In this document: positions 1-13,060 of the stretch, one piece after another
Numbering within the stretch: position 1 is the first letter of the stretch
Layout: the number at the start of each line of letters is the position of its first letter
Source: Calliopsis andreniformis
Taxonomy: Eukaryota > Arthropoda > Insecta > Hymenoptera > Andrenidae
Assembly: GCF_051401765.1 (NCBI RefSeq)
Contig: NC_135071.1
Location: 20,486,961 to 20,550,960 of the forward strand
Length of the DNA stretch: 64,000 nt
Reading direction: 5' to 3'
Notes under the pieces: model-generated
Told to the model about the DNA's origin: nothing
The model's database searches: none
The model's input: the letters and a program-made list of their open reading frames with translations, nothing else
Position numbers and translations under genes: made by a program

Positions 1-1790
1 TGCATTATGTATCCAGCGTAACAACGACAAAATCCGACGACGAATCATTACAGTACAATGGCCCCCGCATAATTTCTTTGTCTCAGAAAATGACTTTGTT
101 ACTCTGTCATGAATGAATTTATTTTTAGATCTACGACCGTCAGCTTAGAACCCATTAAATGCTGATATCTGCGCCTGACAAGTTTTGCAATTGTATCACA
201 GCTATTAGAATTGCGTAAAGAGCAGATGAATAATATAACATTGCAATTGTGTATTCGTCATTAGATTCGCAAGGGAAAGATTAATGACGTAATAGGATAA
301 TACGTATAGGATTCGTTTAGATAAAAGGGACATTAAGCACCTGTGTAGATTTGGAGTAAAATATTAAATATAAAAATGAATGTGTATATACTACTATAGT
401 ATGCGATGGCGCTCCTGAGTGACTTTCAAAAACGCCTGTCTGATAAAGCAGCTGCGATATATCTTGTGTCAGGGGATATACGAAAATACTGTTCAGCATA
501 CGGTAGGTCAGGAATCCAAAAATAGTCCATCTGGATAAATAGGCAGACGCAGCGTCATCGAACGTGACCCTGCGTGTTTTATATTCTTTCAAAAACGAAA
601 TTCAAAATAAATCTTTCTATGAGCTGGATTAATATTTTTACTTGAAGTCTCTTTTGCGCTTCTGGCGTTTTAAAAGGATCTTCAAAATTTTATGAAATTT
701 TGTTACCAACGCAAAACATCTTTGCACGCAATCCCGACACCATTTCGCAATACGAACTGTTTACTCCTCCCAAGATGACGCGAAAAATTGTTTTCTCTTA
801 GCGCCATTATGTTACTAACTCGTCATCGAGGTTTTGCATGTTGTTCAATCGAAAAGCCTGAACAAACGTTGTTATATAATAAAACCTGATAAAGCAATAA
901 AATGATTATATTCTTTAACTCTAGCTTTGCAATTTCATTTTGCGAATTCTTTGACCAAGGAATTTGCAAAGACGAATTATTTAAGAGACAGCGCTGTAGA
1001 AAAAACGTGTAAAAGATTGAAGATAGCAATTTCAATAACCCTCTTTTGTAAGCGCGGTTAAAACGCAGTTTGGTAAATTTACACGCGATTTGGAGGAGTG
1101 GCGAAAAAGGGGGTGAGTCGCGACAGCGAAAAAAGATTTCACTCGAAGCATTACATGTCGCAGCACCATTGTCGACGGCGAAACCCCCGATGCCCTAGCA
1201 CAATTCACCCCCATTGGTTTCGAGCGTAATACCACCCTCGCGCTTCCGGCCTACAGGCTGCGTTTTCAAAAGCCATCGCGCTCATAAATACCACATCATG
1301 CAATTTGTCGCGCATTATGCACTCAGGCAACCCCGACTCGTCGCTTTGTTAATAAGTGCCACTAGAAGCCTGTCAAATTTTTGTCAAAGAAACACTGCTG
1401 ATACTAGAATCATGAAAATGAAAATACATAGCGTCACTTCCCTAGAAAGTAAATTCGTTTTATAGCTACTTCATAATTCTTCCCTATTATCTGCCATTTA
1501 TACCAATGCGAATAAAATGAAAATCAACCGACGACGACCCAAAACCTGGAGAGAGAGGGTGATTTCGCAGAATCACGGCGATTTTCGCAGTTGAAACATG
1601 CGTGGAAATCGCCACCCACGGCAAGTATTTTTCCTCCCCCTCCAGTCCCGACCACCCCTGGCCGCGTCGTCAGACGATAGCACACATTGTACTGTGCCAG
1701 CGCTGAGAACCTACAGGCTAGCCTTGACTGCACGTAGGGGTTGCTATGGCGATAACCACCCCCGCGCAGACAACCCCTCTCACCGTCCCG

Positions 1791-1791
<1 letters not shown>

Positions 1792-1824
<33 letters not shown>
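1792..1824 (+). repeat. (CGG)11 trinucleotide microsatellite
   Basis: Eleven uninterrupted CGG units are seen directly. The array would read as poly-Gly or poly-Arg/Ala in the small overlapping open frames on both strands, but none of those frames looks like a real gene. Flanking DNA is also GC-rich. Pure CGG arrays are prone to length change and can fold into hairpins or G-quadruplexes (established knowledge). Confidence 0.95.
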
Positions 1825-1825
<1 letters not shown>

Positions 1826-3906
1826 CTACGACCAAGAGTGTGACCCCGACCTTTCAGGTGGATGACCTCCACTGCATCGGAGATGCGCGCGCATGTGACG
1901 CGCCTCACCTAGACACAAGCAACCCCCGCGAGCCAGAGAAGGGTGGCGGTGGACGCACGGGGATGCAGGCGGTTGGCCGTCGACGGTGGAGAGGGCTGAA
2001 ACGGACCGTTGTCATTACTTGAGACTGAAGATTGTCTGGCTGGTTACGGTGAACTTTTGGGGGCGACATCGCGAGGGGCTGCGTTTCGATTGCGCTGTCA
2101 GGATTTTTTCTCCCTTCGCTATGGGGTGAAGACCGTCGTCACGATGAGGAATATTATTAGCGTACTCCGATACTGTCCTTCACTGGCTGATTCCCTTGGC
2201 TAATTAGCTCAGGAGCCCTTGGGGTGGTTTTCGGTGTCCTAGAACCATCAGCTGACTTTGGAGTTAGCAGTTTATGTTTTTTGTACTACCTTATTTTTGT
2301 TAATGTACTTCGCGAATCCTACGTACCAAAAAGTCTAATTCCCATCCCCTGACTTCTACGAAAAAGTTCGAAATTGAAACCCTTATCCCACCTGACAGGA
2401 AACTTCCACGCCCTTGTTTACGCCCTCCACAATTTACATAATTTCACTCGTTTTCGATGCTACCTAAATCTTGGATTCATTAATGTTCCAGTGGTGGCGG
2501 CGAGGTTAAGATAGACTAGGCATGCTTAGACGCACCTGCGACGGAGGGAAGGAATCGACAGGTGCGGAAAAAGTTTATTCTCATCGGATTTCGCTGACCC
2601 GGTCACAGACAGCACGAACTGCTGCATCTACGCCTATGCGCCAGACGCCGACAAGGGGTTACTCACCCCTTCCTGTCTGCACCCTCACATGGAAACGCGG
2701 TCGGGGCTTTTGCACGGACGTGCTCACCGACTGCTCGACCCCTACTCTCCCTCTCCCTCTCACCCCAAACCCCTCTGCGTTTCTCTGTCTCCCACGACCT
2801 GCTCGATTTCGCGCAGCCAAAGAATACTTAAAACGCTGCAGCCGGGCATCTTTCGAGCCCTCCTCCCTCAATACTTGCTCACCGCCGGGGACATTATTCA
2901 TTGCACTGCGACGTATGTTTAAACAGGCCTGCTTTCCAATTTGCATCACATATTTCCCCCGGAGTAATTCTTTTTTTCTATATATTTCGTTGCTAAGTGA
3001 ACATTTCAATCGATGCTTCATACGCAGAGATGGCTGTCTGGTATCGTCTGATTCTACTACTTCTTCTCTTCCAGAGAATTTTAAAACTGCAGTCATATTC
3101 TATTGAAATCGTCCAACACGTCAGATTCACTTGCCTAGGGCCTGTCCTCTCTTTAGGATGACCACTTGAACTCGAATGGTCATGTTCAAGGGAAACTGAA
3201 ATTTGCCCAAAATTTTCGAAAAAATAGCAAGATCCATGTCGAAAAGTGGTCTCTCCAACGGCCGCGTTCAGGCGTTTGCGTGCCGCTTACCGGATAACGA
3301 ATCCAATTACTTGCTAATTAGAGAATCGAGGCAGCAGTACTTTTAGAGAGTAGTTGCGTGGCAACGAGACCGAGCAGGGTGTTCAGGGGAGGCGGAGGCA
3401 CGCCATGGGGGTTTTTCTCGGCGAGGATGAAGTGCGCAATTAATCCGTCTCGCGTAGGCACTTCTGCTACTGAAACTGCATTGATATCCCTCGTCGTGGA
3501 CGCCCTTTTCTCCCCCTTCATGGTGTTTCTTTCTGTCACGGCGCACCGCTGAATGAAGAGCCGACGTCACCAGACGTCTCTAACGACGTCGCCTCGTAAT
3601 GCACCGTGATTTTCGGCGAAAGAAAGGCCCGATTTACCCTCTCGACGACTTCACACCCGCGTCGCAACTCCTTCCTTCCTCGAGGGTCTATCGAACCACT
3701 GTATTCGGCACAGGACAATATCGATTTAGGCTAAAACTACGATTTAATAATACTCTATCAAAAATAAGATGGTCGTCAGAAGAGTGCATCAGGTTTGTAT
3801 TCTGTGGTAATCAAAGTTCTAATCCGATCTTGAGCTACAGTTAGACAAATAAATTCAACATTTTACTCTATTCGCTAAACATGTAATACACAAACTCTGT
3901 GGGCAG

Positions 3907-3916
3907 TATAAAAAGG
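3907..3916 (+). promoter_or_regulatory. TATA-box-like sequence
   Basis: TATAAAAAGG is a near-ideal TATA box. About 30 bp downstream is a TCA initiator-like triplet (near 3938-3940). An ATG follows at 3988 and opens a frame (in frame with an upstream methionine at 3931) that runs to 4305 and includes several cysteines. Neither the frame nor a splice partner is recognisable, so this is only a promoter candidate for a short transcript. A chance match is quite possible. Confidence 0.3.
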
Positions 3917-6299
3917 AATCACGCGATAATTTGATCGTGGTCACGAGAAGCTCGCTGATCAGCACCCAGGTCAAGGAACCCAGCAGAATGACTATGACGA
4001 AGTTTGCCAAGTTTTTCATCACCAGTTCGGGAGTAGATTCGATTAGGTCGATCCACAGCGGGCACGCAGAATATTGTTATTCGAGCGATAAGCATACAAA
4101 GTGTATGTGCACGCGATACGCGGGGCCTTTGGCCAGCTGCTTGTGCACAGTTACGGGGTCATTAAGCTTCGAGGGCATTGCCCACTCTAAAGCATTTCCG
4201 AACGTGTCTATAGTCTCTGCAAAATCCGCTGGCCGCTTCAACTCACCACCCCAAAAGTCATTTGCGTTAAAGAATGGAATATTCGAAGAGTTTCGTAGAG
4301 GGTGAGCGGAAATGCCATTTTGAGGACCAAGGGCAGAAATGACGCAGGAGCTATCTTAGAGGAGGACGAAAATTTCTTGGCACAAAACACCGATGAATTG
4401 AAAACCCCACGAGCTTCGAACGACGGGGGAAGGGTTCGAAGAATAAAATTGAAACATGAACGCGGCGTCCTACGTAGGCTGCATTCTGCACAGCAGATTT
4501 TCGGCGCATTTGAAAACAATGCATTGCCCACGCGCCTGTCTACAGGCACTATTCGTTATTGCTTCGTCCCTTTCTGCCTCACAACTACATCATCACCGAT
4601 TCACGGTCATGGTTTGCACCGAACAACGATCCGTCTAGACAGACAGCCCTCCGCGGATGAACCTTCCACCTTTTCTTTCTCCTCCTTTTTCCCTCCTAGA
4701 GTAGGGAGCGCGCGCGCGACCGCCTACTCTGGTGCATTCACGAGAAACAGCAGAGGCTGGAACACCTCGTGCATCAAACGCCACAAACCGGCAATATCCT
4801 CGTACTCCTTGCGAATCGTACATGCACGAGTCGTGGCTACATTGTCGGATATTGCCAAAGATATAATACGGTCATTCGAAAGATTGAAGAGAGGATGGGA
4901 GTCGAGAATAGCTCGAGTGGAATGGCTCGTGAATCGGAGTAATAGATTTGCATATACGACGCAGAAGTAATGTACCGAAAAAATCTAAAGTCATCAGAAT
5001 AATAACTACCTGCGAAAGAGAATTTCGCTACTGGATTCGTCGAGCTGATTTCTTCAGCCCCTCTGTTAGCATGAGTAGCTCTGTGGTGGAAGCAGCAAGC
5101 CAAAGATTAAATTCAATTGTTTATCCCATTCGAGGGAGGCAAGCTGAGGGCGTAATCTCGGCTTGCCGGATAATCGCGATTAATTAAAAATGCTTTCGAC
5201 ATTCCGACGATCAACCCCTCCTGTAAGCGTGCATCGATCGTGAAGGGTCGCCGTCCTCTGCAGCCTATCCTATGCAGACAGGACGCACTCCTTTCACGTC
5301 TGCTCATGCAAAGGACACTCTGATCGCGTATGCAACCTCAGAGCCCCCCCTAGAATCCTCGACTACGCGCACCTCCTCCTGCCTTTACTTTCAAGACCGA
5401 TTCCGCCGCCCACAAATGGGGCGAAAGGTCTTCAAAGTTTCAAGGATTGACTTCTGTCGGTCGCCACTTATCCCATTGCGTCTCGAGGACACTGAACTTG
5501 GGATTAAAAGTTATTGAACGGTCTGGTGGAAACACTGCTGGCAGACGATCGACCTGAGAGTAGTGGTTCGAGGGTGAAAGTTGCGACGAAGTTTTTGACA
5601 AAAGAACATTTTTCGGGCATTGCGAAAGTGTCCCTCGGATGAACTGATTTTGTGATAGTGCTTTTTTATGAGCTAGGGATTTGTTAATAAAAAGAGTGAA
5701 TAATATACAATGAAAAACAAGTTACTTAAGATGGTGGTGAAAGAGTAGAAAAGGTCGAAAGAACGATTTTCATCGTCTGGACGCCCTTTGGAACTCCTCC
5801 AAGGTGGGATTACTTTTTTTATTCCCAGTGGAATCCTTCTTTCCCCTGCCCATGAATTACCCCATATGGATTGCTCCAAATCCTTAGACCGTACAAATAA
5901 TCGATAATCCACTTCTATCTTCTCCTTTAAACAACACCTACACTTTCAAAATTCCTTAAACGAAGCTGACCCTGAGAGCTTGGAACTTTCTAGCTATTCC
6001 TTTATGTCAGAAACTTCGAAAACGTTTATCGAGGAGGGCAGGAGGGCAAGGTAGCATATTTTAGCTAGAAAGGGTCGAAAGAGATAGGCTAGAAGAGCAG
6101 AAAGTCGTGGGCACGATTTTTCACAAAGGTAGACTACATTTTAATGCAAAATTTTTCTCACATGCAATTGCACTATTCTATGCAATTCTAAGTTCCATCT
6201 AGTTAGTGTCATGATTTCATTTCCATATTCGATGGTCCACCTAATTAACCTCCTGTTGCGCCTAAGATACACGTGACAAGAGATACCTGAACGGAAATC

Positions 6300-7690
6300 A
6301 TGTCCATGTGCGCGGTCCATTATTTAAGCGACCTGAACGCAGTTCCCAGACAGTTACGACATGATGGTCGTGGAATTAAATGCCTCGACAATCGCGTGGC
6401 CAGGCATTTAAAAGGAGGACTACGGTCTATACAGCAAAGTCACACCTGGTTGCAGCAGCGTCACGGGGCGTGGCAGTGGCTTAGTGTGTTAGCGAGAGAG
6501 CGAAAGTTCGCCCCAGTGCCGCCATCCTGTCTGCAGAAATTCAGCCCCCGTGTCCGGACGACCCAGCGAGCTTGCCTCGCTGCACCACCACCATCACCAC
6601 TCTTTCACTGTGCCAGATCGGCTACGGTTTCTGTAACGAGATCCGCTAATGCAGGTACCGTGATCGGCTCCTTTTGTTAGCTTGTCCCACCACAGTGAAG
6701 CAAGGTTCCAAGTGCATAGGGTCATCCGAAGAATCAATGAAGGTCTCCATGAAATTCTTGGCAAAACTAATCTACATTCTAAATTGCGTAACAAGGAAAG
6801 AAAAAGTAATGTCCCCATCTTTTTCTTCCTCACCGCTATATAGCAAAAAATTGCCTAAAATCCAGTTACTCCATGAACTGAAAATCGAAACAGGGAATAG
6901 AATTGATCTCAACCTTGAGCGGCGCTCTATAAACGAGAACCCTCGAGGTCAGAAGGTTCTCCAACCGGCAAGTCCATCCAAGGGAGAGGGAAGTCAAAAA
7001 AGCGCAACACCGAAGAACTTTCATCCTCCTTCTATCGTCTCAGCTAGAACTGGCTCCGGCTCTGTGGGATTTTTTAATAGGTTTTTCAGGTTGGCAACCG
7101 CCCTGTCTGCGAGCTCGTTCCTCTTTTTGCTTTTGCGAGCAGGGAGAGGGCCGCGAGCGAGAGGAAAGTTTGCCCCAGTACGTTGCACCCTCTCTCTTGC
7201 CCCTCGTCGTGCAGCCCCACGCTGTCTCGCTGGCCCTCTCTCTATCGCACCACCGAGCCCCCTACCCACGGGGTGTCGTCCCTCCAGGCGTCACAGGCCG
7301 CCAACCCTCTCCGACATCCCTGTACTCCCGTATTCCTGTTTCGCCGCCCCCGAGTCCGCTGCACCGCCGCCGAATCAATACCGGCAGACATCCTAACTCA
7401 CTGGAGGTCAATGCCTCGTTCCCGCGAGCGCCGACGACCTCAACCTCCTACCTTTCTCTAGCCTACAACCTCCTTCCAGAGCAGCCCCGAAGCCAGACGA
7501 TGCCTTTTCTCTCCCTCGCGCTACCATCCTTCGCGTCTCTACCTCTCCAACCCATCCCCCCGCCGTTTGGTTTTACTTTTATTTCGAACCTAATGTCGCG
7601 GACCCTATTTTTGCTTCCGCGCTGCGAGCCTTGGATCAGGATCTTCGAATTCCACGGGGAACCGACAAGGGGGACTACTATTTAACCTCT
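6300..7690. other. GC-rich, C/T-skewed block
   Basis: From about 6440 to 7680 the plus strand is strongly enriched in C and T with many CCCTC, CTCTC and CCTCC words. This opens long frames on both strands (for example 6674-7396 plus) rich in Ser, Pro, Arg and Leu. The residue use follows the base skew, not any protein family. I read this as non-coding low-complexity DNA, possibly regulatory. Confidence 0.55.
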
Positions 7691-10600
7691 TGCATACTGC
7701 AAAATGGGGGGATGTTTTTTGCGAGTTGAGAAACTGATTTCACGTGGATTTTCTGCACTGTGCGATGGAAATATGGAGCTCGTGAAAAGCTTGTGGTAAA
7801 GTATTATGTATGATGTTACAAATTTAAATCAAATAGTACTGTCTCGTCTATCTGCTTACAGAGTTCACCATCCCTCAGTCTCGATGATTTCCTTTCCACC
7901 TTCCCTCGACCAAATTCAACGACTTCTGTTGGTCTTTCGCCACCCCCTTTCTGCACCAGACAGAGCCTTACGAAGTTTCCCCCCCTTTTCGGAGAGGGTT
8001 GTAAAGTCTGCGCGGCTCCAAAACCGATTTCCCTGCGGCCAAGAATACGATTACAGACTGGATCGAAACAGAACGATGGCTCTAATCGGCTGTTTGCCAT
8101 TATCAGCCTATGCTAGGTCTTTGTTTACGGGTAAGGCTTAAGGAAAATTTGTGTCGAGGGATGGCTGTAGAATGCAACGCCAGAGATCAGTTTCTATTGC
8201 CCTTTCGAGGGTGGCAGCGTGCTAACGCGATATTCGATTATTTAGGTGCTGAAAATCGATGATCATCGAGTTGTTCTGTAATTTAGATGGTATCTGATCC
8301 TCGCAGTATAAACCAGCGACTATATCTATTGCTTCTGTGTGCTTTTATCGAACAAAGAAGAAGGATTTGAAAAACAAATAATCATGAAAAACAAGAAGAC
8401 AGATACTCCATCAATAATTAAGATTGAAGAGATTAGGTAAGGGGTACTAAGGGTGAGAGTAGCGCAAAAATTCGTGGGATCGAATGGGAGCGCTTTTGAA
8501 GTTCGTCTGAAAAAGCAGACCGTTTAAAAGCCACAAGATGGACGTCGTAATGGAAGGGAGATTCGAGCCCTGAGCTACGCCAGTGGGAACTGTTCCGCGG
8601 GATGCAATGGCGTGCCCAAGAGACAAAGACATTGACATTCAAAAGGAAGAGCCTCCTCTCTCGTGCCTCTTCACATCAGACGAACACTAATCCCTCCTCC
8701 CTCTCGCCCCTGTCTGACGCTTGCGTTACGTAGTCGCGACTCGAACCCGTGCAAGAACACGTTTCAACAATGCGCGTGCGTCTTGCTCACCCTCTTCACG
8801 ACTTCACCCCTTTGGCCCAGTCATTTGCATCCTTTTGCAATTCCTCGAATGCGCCCGTTGTCGCGATCATCATTATGCAGCGAATACAAATACGACAAAT
8901 GGTGCAATTCATTGAAGAAATTTTGAAAATCCCCGTAGCCGCTCTGAATTGCATAGGATGAAGAACCTAGTAAATTCTAGAGCCCTCGAGAAACGCGAAA
9001 ATAGAGTTCAGAGAACGTGCCCAACAGGAGAACGCGATATTTGCACTAGACCTAGAGAAAAACAGTGCACAGAGGGTGTGCATAAAATTAGACGGTGCGT
9101 TCAACTCTGTTGAAACTGTGCCAAGATGATATGCCGGCGTCTTCTTGCTCTCCTAGATGCTGCGGCACGACGCTGCAGCAGCCAGAATGGCACCAATGCC
9201 CCCGTTCCAAACTCGACTCGAACGCCTCTCCACGTTCACCATAACAAATTGCCTTCCGACTTGGCGCTAGGCGATGATCCTTGCGAATATTATGCGAAAG
9301 AACCCGAACACGCAATTGCAGTTACATCTAGAATGATTAAATGAAAAGTTACAAGTATCTCAGACCAGTTACGCAAAATTCTATTCTTCAAAGTAAACGC
9401 AATGCATCTCTTTCGCCCATACGTTAAGTACGTTTTAATTATTTTTAACGTAGCTTAACATTAGTTCCGAATCCTCGTTAAATCGCTGTTTAAAAACAGA
9501 GGCGAATCCTGCGTCGGAGGCGAAGGCGAGAAGGCGAGAAGGGCAAGAGAAATCAGCCCTTCCCTCCTCCACGCTAACGAGTGTTCTATTTTTCAAGAGC
9601 ACTATGTTTATCGCTATCCGTGTCTGCGTCGTCGCTCATCCTCCCTCGTGTATGCATTCTGTCCCCCAAGCAAGCGACAGAACCTGGAGGACACCGATAC
9701 GCGTGACAGCGACAAGCAAGGGAACCGACCAGACAGACATTGCACTTTCCCTCACCCTGGCCTGGCCACCCTCGCCACTTCGCCCTCAGACTTTCATATC
9801 CTCTGTCTCGACCCTTCCGACAGCGACGAGGTCGATGCCGATGACGACGCAGTGGTGGACAACCTGCGCTGCACTACTAAGAAAGTCAAGTTCACCTCTC
9901 CGTAAAGACCTATCGACCCCTAAGAGACAATGACATGCAAAAATGACGCAGTTCCTTTCAGCGACGACTGTCCTGCTAGGGGAAAGGATCTACGGAAAAT
10001 TCTGAAGAACAGAAATTCTAAGGGTTGGGGTACACATATTACACGAAGCTATTAGTTTCTAATGACAAAGATGTCCCGTATTTATTTCTGAAACTAATAC
10101 CCATACTTAGGTGTTCTACTACTGATAGAAGTATCGCAAGCCTTAATAAAGGTCCAACAAATAATGAAACTTCCGTTACTCAGGCTGAGAGAATAGATAA
10201 AGGAATATCACTTATCTCTACGCTTTCGTGGTCGACCAATGTCGAGAGAGACGCATATCTGCGAGAACGACTGTAAATACCAGCAGACACATTCACGGGT
10301 ACACGACCTTGCTCGCTAGATACAATTTGACTTTCTGCCGAGGATCTTTGTTCTCTGTCTGACGACACTCGACGTCAGAAACGCTTAGCCTTGTCACCCC
10401 ACTTCTCTTGGAATCGATACCGACGAACAGATTTTCTTGATAGATTGAAAGAGATTATTACTGTCTGCAGTGTACGATACTATCCCTCAGATGTACTGTA
10501 CTAATTAATCGCAAAGGGAACATCTGTAGTCTACCTCTAGTCCCACCATGAAGCTACCTAATCTACTGTCAAAAAGACCAAGGCAGCTCCTTAGAGGATC

Positions 10601-12640
10601 AAGGGACAGCTTTGACAACTTCTTCTGTACCTAACTGATTAATAAACAGAGATCCAAACACGTCTAAAATTTCCTATTTCTCGAAACTTCCACATGGGTA
10701 TTAGAGACACCCTTGGTCGAGCGATTTCCTTAGCTTTCAGCTAAAAAACTAGGCGCGAGATGAAAGTTCGATGCGGCATGGGTGGAATCCTCGCACCGCT
10801 AGATCTAGGCGAAAGTACAGCAAGTTTTCGCCGGTTGCGCGTTGTCCTCTAGGGTGACTGTCCAGGAATAGCTCAGGACATGGCAGTTCGGGTGGTGGCT
10901 GCGTACGCTGATCAGTTCAAGGTTAGAAGCGCGCGGGACGTCGCCACCGCGTGGTAGCGTCAGCGCCCGCGGACCGAAATACATCCCTTCGCTGATGTAT
11001 AAATACTTAGCCGCGGCTGTTGCCCGTACCACAGGCAAGGAGAGGGACGACAGATCGTCGATGCATCTCGGTAACCTTGCTGCGAGCACCGGAATCGTCG
11101 CACCGATTTAAATAATTGCGCTGGTCCGGTCAGCGGCGTTCTAGAAGAAAGTCTCTGACTTTCATTCGAATTGGCTAGACTCGCATTAGAAACGCGATTT
11201 CTTGGATCAGCCTTTCCGTCTTGGGATTATGCAGCAAAAATAGCGTTACTCGTATAGAAACTTTGCGTTAGCGACCCACTGCTTCGATTGGCCATAATGA
11301 AGCTTTCACTGGAGACTTCAGTTAATCAGAATTCAGAAACACAGAGTCAAGAAAGAGTTACTGAGAAGAAATTACAAAGTACTAGAAAAGAAGTGAGGGA
11401 AACTTGGGCTTCTTGGAGGAAGTCGCCGAAGTTGAAGAAAGACATTCTCGCTCCAAGGAAAGTGCCAAAAGGGAAGGTATCTCTTGGAAGACTCAATTTA
11501 TCAATAAGAGAACTGTAGAATCTTTGACCACATGGGACTCAAGAACAAAGACCCTTGTCTCTACGTGTCCAAGGATATTTCTCAGGAATCCTCATAGAAT
11601 TGAATGTTCCCTCTCGATAGGCTGTGTAACACCAAGAGGTTATTCACAATAGTCGTGTTGACCTTTACAATGGATGCACCCTGTCGCATGTCGATGACAC
11701 CGTGTTCTATAAAGATACCTCCTCAGAGGTAGGGCCTTTTAGCCTTTGTCTCGCTACCATCCCGCAGACGTTGAACTCGAAGATAACACGCTCGGAGCTA
11801 TGCATATGCAGTGAATTAACCACAGTCACGCGGGATACTGTCCTTTGACCCTGACAGGACATTGGTGATCTCTAATGTTTTATTTTACCGAGTCGCGTGA
11901 CGCAACAGCTCGTTATTTTCATTGGAACGTGAATATCAGGGCTTAACGAGAGGAACGATGTCGGGCGTGGAAAGTTTCTTGTGTCGATTCGTAGAAAATG
12001 ATGATACTAGGAGGAAAGTTCGAGGAAAACCTGGCCAGCTTGTTCGATGAAATTGGATTACGTAAGACCGTCAGTGGAGAAAAAGATATGAAGATATTAA
12101 TTGAAACGAATAATCTGTTAAGCGAGTTATCGAGATCCGATTCTATGGAGAATTTGCAAGAATAACTTAGTTATAAAACGAATGCGCTTTCACTTAGACA
12201 ATTAGAAATTTGCAGGTACTTTTCTTGCGTATTTCGAAAGTAGGCGAAAGGAAAGTAGTTTGAAAAAAGTTTATGTAAGTCTTCTTCATCTTGATTGCAC
12301 AAGCGTATCGGAAAAGTTGAAAAGTAGACAAATTTCGGAACGAACTGGACGATCTCTAAGAACAATCATTAAGTAACACTGTTCAAAAGAAACTTCCATC
12401 ATAATCCATCGTAATCATCAATCCAATTACGTAAGAGGATGATTATATTTTTCGAAAAGAAAAAAATAAAATTGCATGCTTCCAGGTCATTGGCACAGAT
12501 ATTCATCCACAACCGCGACGATCATTAAATAAACATAATCTCTCGAAATATAGTAAATAAACGTGTACCACGATATGTCCCATCAGTCTTGTAAAACCTC
12601 AGAGCAAATGAAAGTCTCCAGAAGAGGAAAATGAAATTTG
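7691..12640. other. gene-poor interval
   Basis: I see no supportable coding exon. Short frames are scattered on both strands without domains or convincing splice borders. A TATAAATA sequence lies near 10999, next to a CpG-rich patch (about 10800-11100), and could mark a promoter on either strand, but no transcript can be modelled from it. Confidence 0.55.
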
Positions 12641-12650
12641 AGAGATTAAT

Positions 12651-13060
12651 TTGAGGAGCCAGGCGAGGTCCCAAGTTGTTGGCATTTTTACGAGCGAACG
12701 TTTCGGCCAAGCGGGTGGCACGAAGGTGCGATGCACCTACGTGCAGCCGGGTCAAGGTCGTATCCCTCGTGCGCTGGGGTCGGCTGAGTCATTCGTGCAG
12801 AATCGTGCATGCAGAAGCGCGAGTGCATCGAACCCAATGACCGTTGCAGCTGCGAGCGCGCGCGACGCGCCCCGAGACAGGGCTCGTGCATCCTCGGCCG
12901 ACTTCGGCTTGCATTCCGCGTGCATCAACCTGGGAGACCGCCTTCGAGAGAAGCGCCGAGTGCAATGGCCAATGCAGCACGAACAGCTGCGCCTACCGCA
13001 GCCTGCCGGACGCGCGAGCATCGACCAGATTCGATTATGCGATACGAATAACTTATTGCT
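12651..13060. other. CpG-rich island-like patch
   Basis: About 400 bp are dense in CpG and in GTGCA/TGCA words, and stand out from AT-rich flanks. All three plus frames are open over much of it (12651-13097, 12809-13051, 12844-13116) and two minus frames are also open. This is expected from high GC and argues against choosing any one as a gene. A regulatory or promoter-associated role is inference only. Confidence 0.45.

Larger units (their letters stand above)
1..6299. other. gene-poor interval, left end
   Basis: I see no supportable gene here. Open frames of up to about 220 codons exist (for example 4302-4970 plus and 2522-3106 plus), but they lack recognisable domains, convincing splice structure and coding-like composition. 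Their length is what CpG-rich DNA gives by chance. The interval contains the CGG array at 1792-1824 and a TATA-type sequence near 3907, which are listed separately. It could be intergenic DNA, or a long intron or UTR of a gene outside the window. Confidence 0.6.

Noticed and set aside
194..216. TATCACAGC word resembling the miR-2/13 seed
   Set aside because: No complementary arm lies within about 100 bp on either side; only a 6-bp stem is possible.
4302..4970. 222-codon plus-strand open frame
   Set aside because: It has no domain or coding-like residue pattern, lies in CpG-rich DNA where long frames arise by chance, and overlaps other open frames.
6674..7396. 240-codon plus-strand open frame
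   Set aside because: Its Ser/Pro/Arg-rich composition follows the C/T skew of the DNA, and no recognisable domain or splice context is present.
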